From assembly GCA_037951105.1 (NCBI GenBank), contig JBAMJV010010548.1, forward strand, positions 42,832 through 106,831: 64,000 bases of DNA, given 5' to 3'. Positions 1-15,400 of the stretch are shown here, in pieces (within the stretch, counting starts at the first letter, position 1; the number at the start of each line of letters is the position of its first letter). Source of the stretch: Echinarachnius parma. Lineage: Eukaryota; Echinodermata; Echinoidea; Clypeasteroida; Echinarachniidae. A model generated the notes under the pieces. It was given only the letters and a program-made list of their open reading frames with translations, did no database searches and had not been told where the DNA came from. A program made the position numbers and the translations under genes.

Positions 1-78
1 TGTGAACTTTCCGCCGGTGGTCGTCATGGGAGCGTGGGAGAATTCCAGCTCGGGGATCTCGAGAAGACACGTGCCAGA
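1..78 (-). CDS. ZPR1: ZPR1 exon 9, partial
   Basis: Acceptor CACAG|TCT. The frame continues as [13 protein letters not shown] then [12 protein letters not shown], the start of the second alpha/beta domain. It runs to the window edge in frame, so the exon may continue or end exactly there. Confidence 0.85.
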
Positions 79-3000
79 CTGTGGGAGAAGGGATAGGAAA
101 GAAAATAGATACTTTGTTGATGAGTGGGCTTCTGAGTTTCATTAAAGGTGCACCTGTAAAGTGTCAGATATTGCCCAAAATGACATTTGAGACTTCAATC
201 ATATACCACAATCATTGTAAGATATGTCGGAATGATGTGTGAAAGTTTCATTGAAAAAGAACACTGCCTCTCCTGGTTAAAAAAGAGAAAATTAGCGTCA
301 GCTTTTACACCTAATTACAGTATGACGCTTATGTCGCTTATGTCGCTTATGACCGACTGTCTGTAGACGCTCTTGAGCTGAATGATTATCATGATAGATA
401 TTGTCATATTACAGGGGCATTTGAAAAACGATTTTTTATTCTTCTCTAAACAACACGGTAGAAGAGAAATGTGGAAGCTCAAAGTCATTTTTGTGGAGTT
501 AGACACTTTACAGGTGCACCTTTAATATAATAATAATTCAAGTTCAATTTATTTAACATGATTTGATATCACTTTATAGTACATTCAACAAAGGAACAAG
601 ACATACTTTCACATAGTCCAGGACATGACACTTAAACTGTCAATGCATGGTATAATCATGATACAATATAATACATTACTTTATAAAAAATACAACAAGT
701 TGACAAGATATGAAAAATAAAATAAGAACAAGGCATAAAAGTCCAAGATACAGTGTAAACAAATTACGGACAAAATTTATTAAGTGTGAGGAGTCAGTAG
801 AAAGTGTGACGGCTACCCATAGCCGATTTGTGTTATTAAGCGTGCCATAGGCACGAGACGGGAATTATTAACATGGTTCCTTTTCAAGTCACATCTCGGC
901 AGTTTTGTGTGTTCATTTCGTCTATTCTTTACTTCTTTTGAGAACTCTGGAGTGTGCTAAAGGTGGCAGACTATCAGTCCGTAACAATTGGGGGCTTGTC
1001 GACGGGAGGCTGTAGGTGCCTTATGTGAATCTGACTCTAGTAGTACAGTGTATTGTATCATATTAGGTGCTATATAAATCGCAAACATTATTATTATTAT
1101 TATTATTGTACATAATTAAATAAATATATATAAAGGTTAGTTATATAGTGCTATTCACCCAGAGTATCATAGCACTTTACATTATTATTATTACCCCGGT
1201 CAACGGATACACACTGTAATCATTCCGCACACAAAGTGCACATTTTTCACTCCCTAGGGAGTATTCCAGCCAGCTGCCTGGTAGGCGCACACAGTGATAA
1301 AGAAACCACGTTCCTACACTTTGTGTGGCAGGAATGATTGCAGTGTGGATCCGATGACTGGGGGAGTAATACTAATGTAAAGTGCTATGATACTGAAGTG
1401 AATAGCGCTTTATTCAATAACTTATTATTAAAGAGGACCACCAGGTAAATAACAACACACAATTATATGTTCTGGTAGTGTTTTGTAATATCAAATAGGT
1501 ACCCAACATTCTGCAAAGGGTTGTGTAATTCATAAACAATGCAATTAATTTCCACCACTTACGGAACAATTATTATTTCATGGTTCTGTACACGCCAAAC
1601 ATTTGCGAGTGCGCCAATTCTATTCACGCGTACGTTTGGAGACAATAGAATCCCGGACGATTCGTTCGCCCTGGACAAAGGTAGTCTTCGTATATGCAGA
1701 CCCATGAATGCATGCTTTAGAATGGTGACGCGTTTTCTAATTAAATACATTTTTCTGGAAACATATTTTCTGACCTTGTTGGTGGAATGGACTAATAAAG
1801 ATGTTACCTTTCATATATTTGTTGTGGATGGTGGTACCCTTCAACTGTTTAACAGGGAATAACAGGTCATGGGTTTTTATGGACATGTGGTGTTGGACTG
1901 TACTGTATACCCTTTTCTGTTTGAAACTTGAACTTTGGTAGCCTTACCCTAAGAACATCACGATTGAGGTCACTGATATCCGTCATCTTGAGTTTTATCC
2001 TGCGCCCTTTGTCTTCGATTCCCCCGCCGGATTTGATCTCGTTGGATTTCATTCCGCATCCGTCGCACGCAGTCGCCATAATGATCACCTCCTTGAAGAA
2101 AGGAATATCTGCAGAGAGAGACATATAATAATAATAATAATATCCTTAATACGTGTGGTTTGCGGTTGCACCATGTGAGAGGGGAGGATTGGTGAGTCCT
2201 GAAAAGGACTGTGGTAGTCCTAGAAAGGATAGTCCTGACGACAGATAGTCAACCTATTCGAAACGTCGAGCCCCTCCTACCATCCACCCTCTCCTCGCAA
2301 TACCAACAGTCCTTTCCAGGACTATCCCAACAGTCCTTTCTAGGACTACCAACAGTCCTTTCTAGGACTACCAACAGTCCTTTTTTAGGACTCTCCTAGA
2401 AAGAATACCAACAGTCCTTTTCAGGACTACACCAACAGTCCTTTCTAGGACTACCAACATTCCTTTCTAGGACTACCACAGTCCTTTTCAGGACTCACCA
2501 ATCCTCCCCTCTCACATGGTGCAACCGCAAACCACACGTATGGAAACCGATACTTACAAGCAACATTTAATAATATCCTTGATTTATACAGCGCCTATCA
2601 TGATCGATAATCATCTCTAAGCGCTTTACAATTATATTATTACCCCAGTCATCGGATACATTCTGCAATCAATCCAGCAACCAAAGTGCACGTTTTCCAC
2701 TCTCTGGGGAGCATTCCAGCCACGGGCAACCTTGTGGGCGCACACAATGCCAAGGAACTACTATATATATGAATACATCTGTAATTCACCATGACATATT
2801 ATTGTGCATAATAATAGTGTCATTAAAGAGATCTAGTAACATTGTCCAAATCCACAAAACTTACTTAGAACTCTAGTGGTTCTCTCATACCTTGTTGTAT
2901 TCATATTACCAATAGTAGCTTGGAACAGGCTTGGTTTCCCCCCCCCCCCCCCCCCCCTTTCGTTATAGAGATATTTATGATTGAAGTGTTCAGATTTTTA

Positions 3001-6000
3001 ATTATTCATTCAGAAAGTTATAACTGTATACAAAGTCAGTGCAATGAGTTGGCGAAAATCACTTTGCATTTTGTGCTCATTGCTCAGCCATATAACATCC
3101 ATTTCATGTGAAATTTTCACACATTACTTAGTGGATATATCTGATCACAAAAATGCATTTTTTATTAACCATTTATCACATTCTGCACATGTCAACCAAG
3201 TTACTAGATCCCTTTAAAGGTGGTTCGGATTCGTAAATCAGATGTAACGAGTCCTGTGACCTTGACCATGTGACCCCAAACTTTGATGGCTACATTGGCT
3301 CCCTAAGATACATTCAAGTACCAAGTTTGATTGAAATCTGACATTCAGTTCTTTCAATTTTGCCATTACGAGCCATTTTTGTATATATATATTGAGTCCT
3401 GTGACCTTGACCTTTGACCTTTGACCCCCAAATCTAATCCGATCATTGCCACCCCGATGTGTACACTCAACCAAGTTCGAAATTGATCCATCAACCGGTT
3501 CTTGAGATATTGCGAGAACGAGGCATTTTTGCACATATATTGATTCCTGTGATCTTGACCTTTGACCTCATTCACCCCAAAATCTAATCAGATCATTGTC
3601 ACCCCCATATGTACACTCATACCAAGTTTGAAATTGATCCGTCAACCGGTTCTTGAGATATCGCGAGAACGAGGCATTTTTGCACATATATTGAGTCCTG
3701 TGACCTTGACCTTTGACCTCATGACCCCTAAAATCTAATCAGATCATTGTCACCCCCATATGTACACTCATACCAAGTTTGAAATTGATCCGTCAACCGG
3801 TTTTTGAGATATCGCGAGAACGAAAACGGGACGTACGGACCAAGGGGGGGTAACTCTCCATAGAGTACGTGTTAAAAAAGTGTCAAATTTGAAGCGATTT
3901 ATCTAGGTCTTGAATATTCATGAGCTGTTCGCTTGCCCTCCCTCATATCTCTTAACTGTTAATCCAACATTTTTTGAAGGGAAAGCGAAAGTTCATCGCA
4001 CATGCGCAGAAGAATACATTTTGATGAATATTCATGAGGAATTTCGTCATAACTTTTACCTTATTTAGTAATGGATATGCCTTATTAGTCAAGTTTGCCC
4101 ATGCATAATGTCTATGAAATTATCAGTAAGGAATAATTAAGTATCGATAATATCGCGAAGTATCGCTAATCAGCTGATTTATTGCGGTCAAATTGTCCAC
4201 ACGTATTTAGTGCGACAGTACATGCTTTCTCAACCCATCATCGGAATTGGAAATCATTTTGTGACGCAAAGAGGCATTTTGAATGCCTATTTTTATGAGC
4301 ATCGGGTCCAGAATATTGAGTGGAATGGAACGCAGTATTTGAACCATCAAGAGTTTACAGCAATATGGGTAAGTGTGCCTAAAATCCTCATAAGGTTTTA
4401 CGCTTTAGTCAGTTAACCCTTCCACTGTGCGTAGGTCGTTATCTACGGTAGATAGCGATATTTAGTGTTTTGATGGGCCACCAGCCGCGGGGACAAATTG
4501 TATGTAGGACCGTACCTAGATTCCTAGTACCGTCTTGCTGCTGCAGTTGCATTCAGGCAACTTAATAATAAGCGAAAGTTTGATTTTGTAGACACAAAAA
4601 CGAATGGTCAGGCCATTAAATGTTGGTTTCGAGAGTCTAAATAAAGATCAGTATCATCGTGTCAAGTCTCAATATCAATTTAATTGAGTAATTAGTCAGA
4701 AATTATTGAAGAAACAAGTTTAAATATTACTGGTTTTCAAATCTAACTAAAATTGAATGAAGTTTGATGCGAGTCTGTGACTTTCAACTTGTACTGGCCA
4801 GCTACCAAAGCCTAAGGCTAAGGCAGCCTTGGCTTTTAAAAGGCAAAGATGGTCTAGCCTCTAGGAATTAGGGTAGGACTAGGCCGGTCCTCAGTCCTCG
4901 GGCTCATGCTCTCATTCTAATAACTGGAAACACTGGAACACAGACTGATTTTGGTAACTGAAATTATTAAAACTTTTTAAAAAGAAATCCAAATCACACT
5001 AGATTCTAGACAGTCAGTAGACAATGGGAACCAGTGCCAGCGGTCGTGGCCCAATAATTAACTTGGTTACTTGGTCTTGGCCTTGCCCTTGGCCTTGGGT
5101 GGTTCATTACGGTCATTCATAAACCAATTGTGTACATGTTACGTACGTGTACGTACTACGTAAGGCCTAATTAGATTAGGGCCATAATAAGATAGTGGCT
5201 GGACCTGGTCTAGTCAGAAATAACCAACTCTTTGTGTGGTTTATTATGTGTGGTTGTTTTTTTAAAATAAAAACTTATACTGTACTACCCCTAAATGGAG
5301 CGGTCAGTGGAGTAACTGTCGGAATATATAGAGACTGTTTTTCAGGTCTAGAGACAATGAATAGAGTAGTAAAATTTCTGCTTGTGCAGGGTCCAGAAAC
5401 TGCTGAGCTAGATGATAGTTGATGATAGATGATTTTTAAAATGATTGATAATTTTGCATGAATCTATGTTTATTGTGGTAGTAGACTACTACTAGTACTA
5501 TAGGATTCTATGTGAAATTATGAATGTAGACTATATAGTATTTTAGACTCGTCTCAAAGCAAATTACTGATTAATATCTATGTTCCTCTTTTTTTATTTG
5601 GTGAACTGGCACTGAAAATGGTTCGAAAATCCAACGATGGACACTGTCTAAGCGCTCTTGAATTGAGTATTTACTGTGATATAAACAAATTCATAATCGG
5701 ATTTATGTTTGTTTATTATTAATGTAGATATTTTGTTAATTTCTTCCGTTTACAGTGCAGTCTGATTCTGGTGCTTCATTTGTTGGAGATTCCTTCGGCT
5801 AAGGTGTGCTTCCTTTTCACCCATTGGCAATGCATGACGTGGATCATCACACCCAACAGGTAATCAACTTTTTTTTACTGATTACATTTCTGTCAATTTG
5901 TATAACAAATAGTGATATTAGATGTGTGTACTATTCTAACACTTATTCGTAAATATTAATATCATAATTACTGCATTTGGTGAAAAGATTTGATATATAT

Positions 6001-8760
6001 CTCAACTGAAATTATGGCATACAAAATACAACTCCCTGCTATATTTATAACAAGGTTATTTTTTAATGATTGTATTTGTTTACATTATATCTAAGATAAA
6101 ATTAAATGTCTTGCAAATTTTAAGAAGCAATATTCTAGGTAACAATAATTACCTCATGGAATTAAATTTTAGAAACAAACAAAATAGACACCCACAGAGC
6201 TAGAGTGGTAGAAAGTACACACACCTTTCAAAATTAAACCAATACTTCTAGTTTCTATAGTAACGTATGTTTTGCTTTGTGTATTTTTTCTTGATTCAAC
6301 AGATCAAGTTTTACCAGTATCAAGGTGAACAGACTGCATGGACAGCAAGCCAGAGGACACGAGCAATGATTTAAGGGAGCCCATGGAAGATCGGCCATGT
6401 CTACAAATATGGTGCTGAATAGGCACACACATCAGGACAATTATAAAAACAGAAAATGATATTGACCATGTGGTCGAGTGGGTCATTTGTTATACACAGT
6501 AAAAACCTGTGTATAGTGGCTATCCATGGAACTAAGAAAATACATAGAATGTAGACAGGTGATCTCTACATAGGTTCTCTATCTTTTCCTCTGCATTAGA
6601 TCACTTTTGTGGCCATTGCAGACAGGATATGTTTGCTATTGACAGGTGATTTGATGATTTCTAAAAGACAGGTTTGACCTCTTTTTGTTTGTAATTACAC
6701 ATGGCAAGACAGCCAACAAAATGTTAAATAAGGCGAGAGGTTTAATTCTGGGACGGTATTTGAATCCATACAAGTAACAAGAGCCCCAGGGGGGCACGAC
6801 GCTCACCTGAGGTCAATCAATTCACATCTGGCGCATGTTCTCTCTGGCACCCTCAGAAGATATGAAATCAGTTGAAATCATGCCAAAATCTATAATGTGA
6901 TGTACTATTTAATCAATAACTTTTGATCCCCTGTACCTAACATTATGATTTACCATAATGTTTGGGTGAATCATAAAAAAAGACAGACACACATATAAGA
7001 CAAAGCTTAACACATTTCACCAGCCACTGACCACTTCAGCATATTAACCCCACTCACATAGGGACCCTATGGGGCCATTCTGCGATATGACAACTTGCAT
7101 TGTCATTTACCGTAAATCTCCGTGTGTACGGCGCACTCGTGTATAAGGCGCACCCCCTACTTTCTAAAAAAAAGAAATTTTGTTTTGGGACACTTACTTA
7201 CAAAGATCTTCAATTATGAGAAAAATTTATAACAAATTGTTAATTATTAGATAATTGCATATATAATGAGTACTGCTGCTCATGAATGTATGAATATTCA
7301 TTAGTAATTTGCTTAATAAACTTGAATTTTTTACCTATTTTTTACCTATCTTATATATTTTTTTTTTTTGCTGTACCTGTGTATAAGCGCACCCCCAACT
7401 TTTTCTATTTGTTTCCGACGGAAAAAAGTGCGCCTTATACACGGAGATTTAGGGTATATAGATACCTACATGTTACAAAATGTCCAGATTGTAATACTTG
7501 TTGATGTGGAGAAGAAAATATTTGAAATTCATTTCACATTTCCTACGAGCCATTCTTGGGTCCCATGCAGCTAGGTAAGAATAAGACTAGTTATGTGAGG
7601 TGTACAGGAAGAAAGAGCATAAATTCCTTTATTTTTAGAGCCCTATTTTGTTACTCTACCTGCTTTAGTTATGTTTTAATGATTTTTATTATTGTGTAAA
7701 TAACTATAATTTAGAAAAAATCCTCAAATTGGCAACACATTGTGATACATGTATTTGTGAAACAGATATATTTGTGTTCAAATTGGCATCTTTGCGGCAA
7801 AGTGACTATAGTTGTCTTAAATGGTTATTACTTAATATTTTCCACCTATTTTTATGCCATTGATCCGTCGATGAAATTTAGGAGTTGCCAATTTGTAGAG
7901 GAAAACAATGATCAATTGTGCCTTAAAATAGCTCTCGTCCTTGATGGGATTACAGCTAGGTTCGGTATGATTTGATCATTTGATCATCTTTTGAAGGAAC
8001 ACCAAAATGCACAAACAACTTTCATTCTTCATCTACCATTTTAGCAACTTTGGATCCCCTCCCTAAAGATAATTAAAGGAGTATATACCTCTGTGCAAAA
8101 TTTAAGCTAGAATTGTTGAATAAGTAGTAAATGCATATAACAGAAAGAAAATAAAACAAAAAGAAAATGTGACCTAGAAAACATCAATGATACAATAGGG
8201 GCATTCACACATGCTAAAAAGTAACAATTGCATGTTGCTTCAAATCATGATTATTTTTTTGCATATTTTATATTCATTTAATTCCAATGGGTTAATTTAA
8301 TAGCATCATTTTATTCTCTGGTCTCTAACAGTCGAAAAAGCACAATGCAACTGAGTGTGCAAATGGAATGCTGTAAGTAAGGTTATTTAATTCATTTAAT
8401 TGTGCTGGGTCATTAAAAAAAGTATGTTTCTTGCATGTTCACACAGGCAAAAAAAACACCTCACAACCTGCTGGATTGTACGATTTTTAAATCAAAATGC
8501 ACATGAGCAACTGGACCAAACTTTGACCTACATGTAACTATTCCGCACCCATCCATTGAAGAGTGCTGAAGATACTGTAAGCATGCATTTTGCATGTTGG
8601 ATATGAAAACTGATACAATTTACACTGTTCACACACACAAACACCACTTGCAAAAAGATACACCAAAAGTGTATTGCACATGATGATTTGAATCATACTT
8701 ATTTTCATAAATAATCCGAACTACTATTTTCACGCACAAAACCGCCCCTCCCCCCCCCCC

Positions 8761-8800
<40 letters not shown>

Positions 8801-11800
8801 TAAATAAAAATAATAACAAAAAAAATAATGAATTGCAACCTAAATAATCATAACTATTTGGGCAGTGTGAATGGTACTAGCAATGAAAGCTGCTAACAAG
8901 GTCAAGCATGAAAACATCAAAACATGAAAACACATGCTATAAATAGAAAGATTTGTGTCAAAACATGGTCCTAGATGTAAACAAGTGTCTGGGTTTCCTA
9001 TTAGCATATTTATTTGCATATTTGGGAGAATGGTGATTGGCTGAGAGCAAGAGAAGGATAACCAGGTGCTTGTTAGTTGGTCTGCAGGCAATGTAATGTA
9101 AAAGTTTAGGTGTTCAAGGGGCAATTTATTCTCATTTGCATAGCTGGGAGAAGATGTTTAAAATTTACATATTGTTTACACTTGGTGCCCTCCTCCAGGG
9201 CCCCCCTGGGGGCCACGCCCACCATTTTAGCAACTTTGGTTCCTCTACCCCTAAAGATGATTCCTGCCATGTTTGGTTGGAATCTAATCATTGATTCTGG
9301 AGAAGAAGATGAAAATGTATATTTCCTATGGTAGGACCCCCCAAAAAACTGTTACGCCCACAGGACCCTTATGGGGCCACCCACAAAAATCTTGTGAACA
9401 ACTTTCATTCTTCATCAATAGAGGCATCTAAATATGAAATATCAGGTCTGTCATACTTCTGGATCTTGAGAAGAAGATATTTAAAATTAACATATTTTTT
9501 ACACTTGGTGCCCTCCCCCAGGGCCCCCCTGAGGGCCACGCCCACCATTTTAGCAACTTCGATTCCTCTACCCCTAAGGATGATTCCTGCCATGTTTGGT
9601 TGGAATCTAATCATTGGTTCTGGAGAAGAAGATGAAAATGTATATTTCCTATGGTAGGGCCCCAAAAAAAACTGTTACGCCCACAGGGCCCTTGTGGGGC
9701 CACCCACAAAAATCTTGTGAACAACTTTCATTCTTCATCAATAGAGGCATCTACATATGAAATATCAGGTCTGTCATACTTCTGGATCTTGAGAAGAAGA
9801 TGTTTAAAATTTACATATTTTTTACACTTGGTGCCCTCCTCCAGGGCCCCCCTGGGGGCCACGCCCACCATTTTAGCAACTTTGGTTCCTCTACCCCTAA
9901 AGATGATTCCTGCCATGTTTGGTTGGAATCTAATCATTGATTCTGGAGAAGAAGATGAAAATGTATATTTCCTATGGTAGGGCCCCCAAAAAAACTGTTA
10001 CGCCCACAGGGCCCTTATGGGACCACCCACAAAAATCTTGTGAACAACTTTCATTCTTCATCAATAGAGGCATCTAAATATGAAATATCAGGTCTGTCAT
10101 ACTTCTGGATCTTGAGAAGAAGATGTTTAAAATTTACATATTTTTTACATTTGGTGCCCTCCCCCAGGGCCCCCCTGGGGGCCACGCCCACCATTTTAGC
10201 AACTTTGGTTCCTCTACCCCTAAATATGATTCCTGCCAAGTTTGGTTGGAATCCGATCATTGGTTCTGGAGAAGAAGATGAAAATGTAAAAAGTTTACGG
10301 ACGACGGACGACGCACGACGCACGACGGACGACGGACGACGGACGACGGACGACGGACGACGGACAAAAAGCGATCACAATAGCTCACTTGAGCCTTTGG
10401 CTCAGGTGAGCTAAAAATGTAGATTACTTGGCCAAAACTGAGCTTTGATTATTTCATCAACTGAAAATGTTGCCCAAATTTTGGTGTCATTATGTCTTCA
10501 AATATTTAATTTAGACTTACTGAAGTAAAATTCTAAAAAAACGATTTTAATACAAGTTGTCAGCCTAGAAAAATGCTAAGTAAATTTGTATGTTAATGTA
10601 TTGAATTGAATACCGACCCTGGTTATTATTATTTTTTTACTGGTGCTAAAGTATTGGTTCATTTTAACAAAGTCTTCATTAGATTAAATATTTAAAAATT
10701 CACATTTTTTCATGTAATAATTAAATCACAAGTTACTGCCGGGAATTATAAAAGTGATAGTTGAGTTCTGGTAGAGAGAGTACAGTTTAAGTCAAACTGA
10801 ATTTTAGTAATCAAAACCTACACCATTACATTACTAACTAATAATTATAACTCCACCATGCTCAAAAGGAATATAAATTTACAAATGACTAAGTAAAAAG
10901 CCTGTTATCATTCAAAAAGAGCTGTTTAAACTGAAGAGGGCGCTTTAAAAAAACTATCCCTTTAAAGATGGTTTTTGTTAAACAATATATTGATGCAATA
11001 TTTATCATATAGTAACAAAGGGGTTAGTAACATTCTCATTTATTTCAGAATACTTTTGCACAGACTTAATACATCAGGATTTATGGTATTAATATTTCAA
11101 ACAGTATAGCTATAATGAATCAATAATTTGATATACTTAATCAACCAAAATAAATTTCTTGCATTGCCCCATCCATCTTGTGTAATCTATATTTTGATTA
11201 TATGAACCCATTTTGGTAAATTCCAATATGACTATAGTTTTGAATTTGTCAATTCTCTCTACCATAACTCATATTATATAATAATTAGTACTTTATTGAT
11301 TTAACATTTATACTTATTTATTGTTAGTGGATGTGCATATATTCTTCTCTTTTTTAAAAGTATAATTATACAGTTTTGATTATTCATGTAACTTATACAA
11401 AAATAATGTTGTTTTTTTTGTTAACCAAATTATTAGTTACAGAATATTTTGTGTGCGTTTTAATCTTATATCAAAGTGTATGTGTATATAGTAGGACCTC
11501 AATTATTTTATTGTATTTTATCATGTTTGGATGCTATTATTTTCAATGCAATGTTTCAATTGCTCTGCATGTATTTTAATGTTAAATTTTGTATATTTTC
11601 CCAATCAGCCTTTACCTGCCAACTCGACGATTAAGCTACTTGCTTCATGCCTCTTTTAGGTGATAGCCGTTACATTTCATGTGTACATTTTGTGTCTGAA
11701 TTCTGTTTAAAAAAAACAACAACACTGAATTGAATTTGAGATTTCAAATAGTGAACTGTATAACTTGCATTAAAAGATCATAATTATAAATGTAAATTGA

Positions 11801-12435
11801 AGAAATATGGGGTCAGTAACATAGTGTGGTCAAATAGATTGGGAAGGCACATAGATTGTTGTGGGGGCAGACTTATATTTGTGTCTTATCTTTCTCCTAT
11901 TTTTTTGTGTCAAATAATTGCATGGGGGCAAGTGGCCCATTTATAATCTTTTTATGGTCTAGATATGACTTTTATTGTTTTTGTAAAATAATTGGAGAGC
12001 GTGCCCCCCCCCCCCCCCCCCCCCCTCTCCCCGGAGTTATACTGGGTTGGTTATATTTTCTTTGGTCTGTTTAATTTATATATGACTGTTGTTGTTTTTA
12101 AATTAAATGTTAATGGAAACCTATAATGAACATTTATCATGTATATTTATGTATGTGTGGTATGAGAAAAAAGTGAATGCTGTTTAGAAGTGTATTCTGA
12201 CAGGCCTACAATTACTTAATACTTAATCTTTATTAGATACAGGCTATGATGACATGCATGTGCAGTAATAATATGACTACGATGGTGATCGAATGACATC
12301 AATTAAGTTGTGATGGTTTATAATCAGTGATAAGTTTGATAGTGATGTTGGTGGTGGCACACATTAGAACCAGAAGTAACCTGTTGGATTAATTTAGGTG
12401 AATTTGTTGCTGTTTGCTGTTGTTTGTTTGTTTGT

Positions 12436-12471
<36 letters not shown>

Positions 12472-15400
12472 TTTTTTTTGGGGGGGGGGGGGGGGGGTCA
12501 ACAACTTAATTGCTGCTCTCTAGTCTTGTTGACAATAAAGACAACAATCTAAACCATTAAATTGCCTAATCCATAAGAACAATTTCCACCAATTATAAAA
12601 CAGTTTAGCATGCCAACTTACACCCCCATACACAATTGGCCCCATAACAGTAGGATTTTTGTCTTTAATATGAAGACTAAATTAGAACTCAAAGCTGTAC
12701 ATGGTATTTAGCAAGGGAAATAGTTAACTGATGAAATTATAAAAAAACATACTTTTTGTTATACCAAATATAATATAATTGGAGAGCATAATCAACATTG
12801 TAGTACATAAACACTACACGTGCTTTTATGAGAGAAAAAACATCTCATGAATAATAATGATATGCTAATGAGAACATTTGTGCGTAAATATGCAAATCAT
12901 ATAAATACAGCGCGCAAGTTGAACTGCGCATGCTCAGTAGAATTTCGCTGCTGTACAGTTTCAAAACACTTCAAATACTTTTACGTGAGAAATAGCATTA
13001 CATGGGATCATCCGGCGCCTCATGAATATTCAAGACCTAGATAAATCGCTTCTAATTTGACAGATTTTTGGGCCGAGTTCACTCTCTAGTCTTTATATAT
13101 AGTTACTCTATGGTACGGACGGACGGACAACCCGAAAACAAAAATATCTGGACAATGAGAAGGAATTGTGAGTGTACATGAGACAAAACCTGCCATGAAA
13201 GCGTCTGTGGGCAATGAAATGTTTAAAATAAATAAGTTGTATAAAACAATGACATGAAATGATATTGACTATTTTGGCAATCAAATGTTGAAAAAAATAT
13301 TTAGTATATAGTACAATACAATTTCTCCACACATTTACGTACAAGCTTTAAATTTCACGAATAGATTTTCATCGAGGATGAATCATTGCATATTAAATAT
13401 AATTATATAACATTAATATTAGCCTTTTAAAAAAAATATACAGTTAAACCTGTGTACCATACAGTGACCACTTAGGAATACAAGATAAGTAGCCACTGTA
13501 GACAGGTGACCTAGTTAGACAGGTTCCATTCCATCGTTCATCTCTGCAGGGGATCATTTATATTGGCCACTACAGGCAGGGAGGCTGCTATAGACAGGTG
13601 GCCACGAAGACAGGTTTGACTGTATAGCGATTAACCATACTTTTCAAAACATAATTATAGGGAATGATTTTATAAACTAGCATAAAAGGGACAATGCATT
13701 GCAATAGTCCAGTCAATCTAGCAAATATTAGGGGGTAACCTCGGCAAAATTGCAACATGGGATTTTTCTTCGAAATTTCATTCAGGAAACTCCCCTGAAC
13801 AACATACAAAAAGTCCTAAGAAATCGAAGCTGCGGAAAGTGGTTTAATTTGCATTATAAAGATAATTAGCAAATTTGCATAATTATGAAATAAGGTCAGG
13901 GGTCATTTTCTATCTACGAATAGTACGCTAGTAATCAAAACAAATATTCTAAGGTATTTAGGGGCAAGGAATCCATTTCCGGTGCTCGTTTGCGAGTGCC
14001 ATATGGAGAAAACCCTGAAATCCAAGATGGCTGCTTCCTAATTTACATATTTATGAATATTATTGGTTTTCATTGGCTACAGCCTCTAATAAGCAATAAT
14101 TATAGGTTTTTTTCTTTAATCGTGTTCTAAATGTATATCAAAGATACTTCAGCTTGGTTGCCGCCTTGGCAACCTCTAGCAATGCATATAATTAGCATAA
14201 TTTTATTATTTACCTAATTTGCATATTCCCCCAAATTGAGTATATTGGGAACCCGGAAAGTAAAAATGACGAGAAATACCACTTTTCCAAGGTTTTTTTG
14301 GGCAGGAAATCCATTTATGATACTTAATTTGACGTATCACCTTGGCAACCCACATAAATCCAAGATGGCCGTCTTTGGTGTTTTAAAGGAGATAATGCTA
14401 TTTGCCACTTTAACGGCATTTTTTTTAGAGCATAATTTGTTTATTGTTAGCAATTGAAATTTAAGTATTCCGATTGCTAATTCAAATAATTGAGAGTCAA
14501 AAAATTATAATATTGTTCTAATATAACCAAAATAATGAAGTTGTGTATCATTACATGTGAAATTTGGGGAGCAGCCATCTTGGATTTAAGAAGATTGCCA
14601 TGGTGCTATATGGAAATAAGTATAAAAAATGGACTTGTTGCCCCCCAAAATCTTGGAAAAGTGGTATAACTTGTCATTTTTACTTTCCGGGTTCCCAATT
14701 TGGGGGAATATGCAAATTAGGTAAATAACCCAATTATGCAAATTATATGCGTTGATAGAGGTTTCCAAGGTGGCAACTAATCTGAAATAGCTTCACTACA
14801 TATTGGAATGATTGCTCATTAGAGGCTGTAACCCCTTAAAACCAATAATATTCATAAATATGCAAATTAGGGGCAGCCATCTTGGCTTTTAGGGCGTTGC
14901 CTATACGACACATGCAAATGAGCACCGTTAATGGATTCTTTGCCCTATATCACCATAGTATAATCGTTTTTATCAATATTGTACTATTCCTAGATAGAAA
15001 ATGACCCCTGACCACATTTCAGATATATATGCAAATTAGCTTATATTTATATTGCAAATTTAAAAAAAATGTTCAGGGGAGTTACCTGAACAGAATTCCG
15101 AAGAAAATTCCCATGTTGCAATTTTGCCGAGGTCATGACCCTATATTGACTGGACTATAGAAGATGTGTTCGTTGAACTTGGTACAAATTGATTACCATT
15201 CTGTAGCCTATAGTTTTCATTCATTTGTAAATGCAAAGTTACATCAAAACTAGAATTATCAGCAACCGTTTCAATAGCTCATTTGCATATTATGCAAAGC
15301 ACTTTAATTACAGGCCTAGTGTTTTGGTAGGATGTCTAACAAAAATACTTGGTACTACTGACCTGAAAAATATAGGTTTTATCGTTTGTATTCACTCAAC

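Larger units (their letters stand above)
6780..10412 (+). mobile_element. Helentron-associated (pearl/HINE-like) tandem-core element
   Basis: The left end carries ACGCTCACCTGAGGTCAA. The right end is a short hairpin (GAGCCTTTGGCTC) followed by AGGTGAGCT. Between them lie about 3.6 copies of a ~322-bp core (9130-10290), then an (ACGACGG)n tract at 10296-10364. Left domain, tandem core, short microsatellite and terminal hairpin is the layout known for pearl/HINE elements. Core-like sequence at 8000-8065 supports one long element interrupted by the insertion at 7110-7454. The open frames of 109-146 aa in the core are repeat translations, not genes. Confidence 0.6.

Noticed and set aside
2300-2480. 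Regularly spaced ~22-bp direct repeats resembling a CRISPR array
   Set aside because: Units are palindromic and nearly adjacent, with no unique spacers, inside a foldback in an animal intron.
9328-10414. Frames of 109-146 aa repeated three times
   Set aside because: Same peptide recurs because the 322-bp tandem core happens to stay open; it is interrupted in the first unit and has no family likeness.
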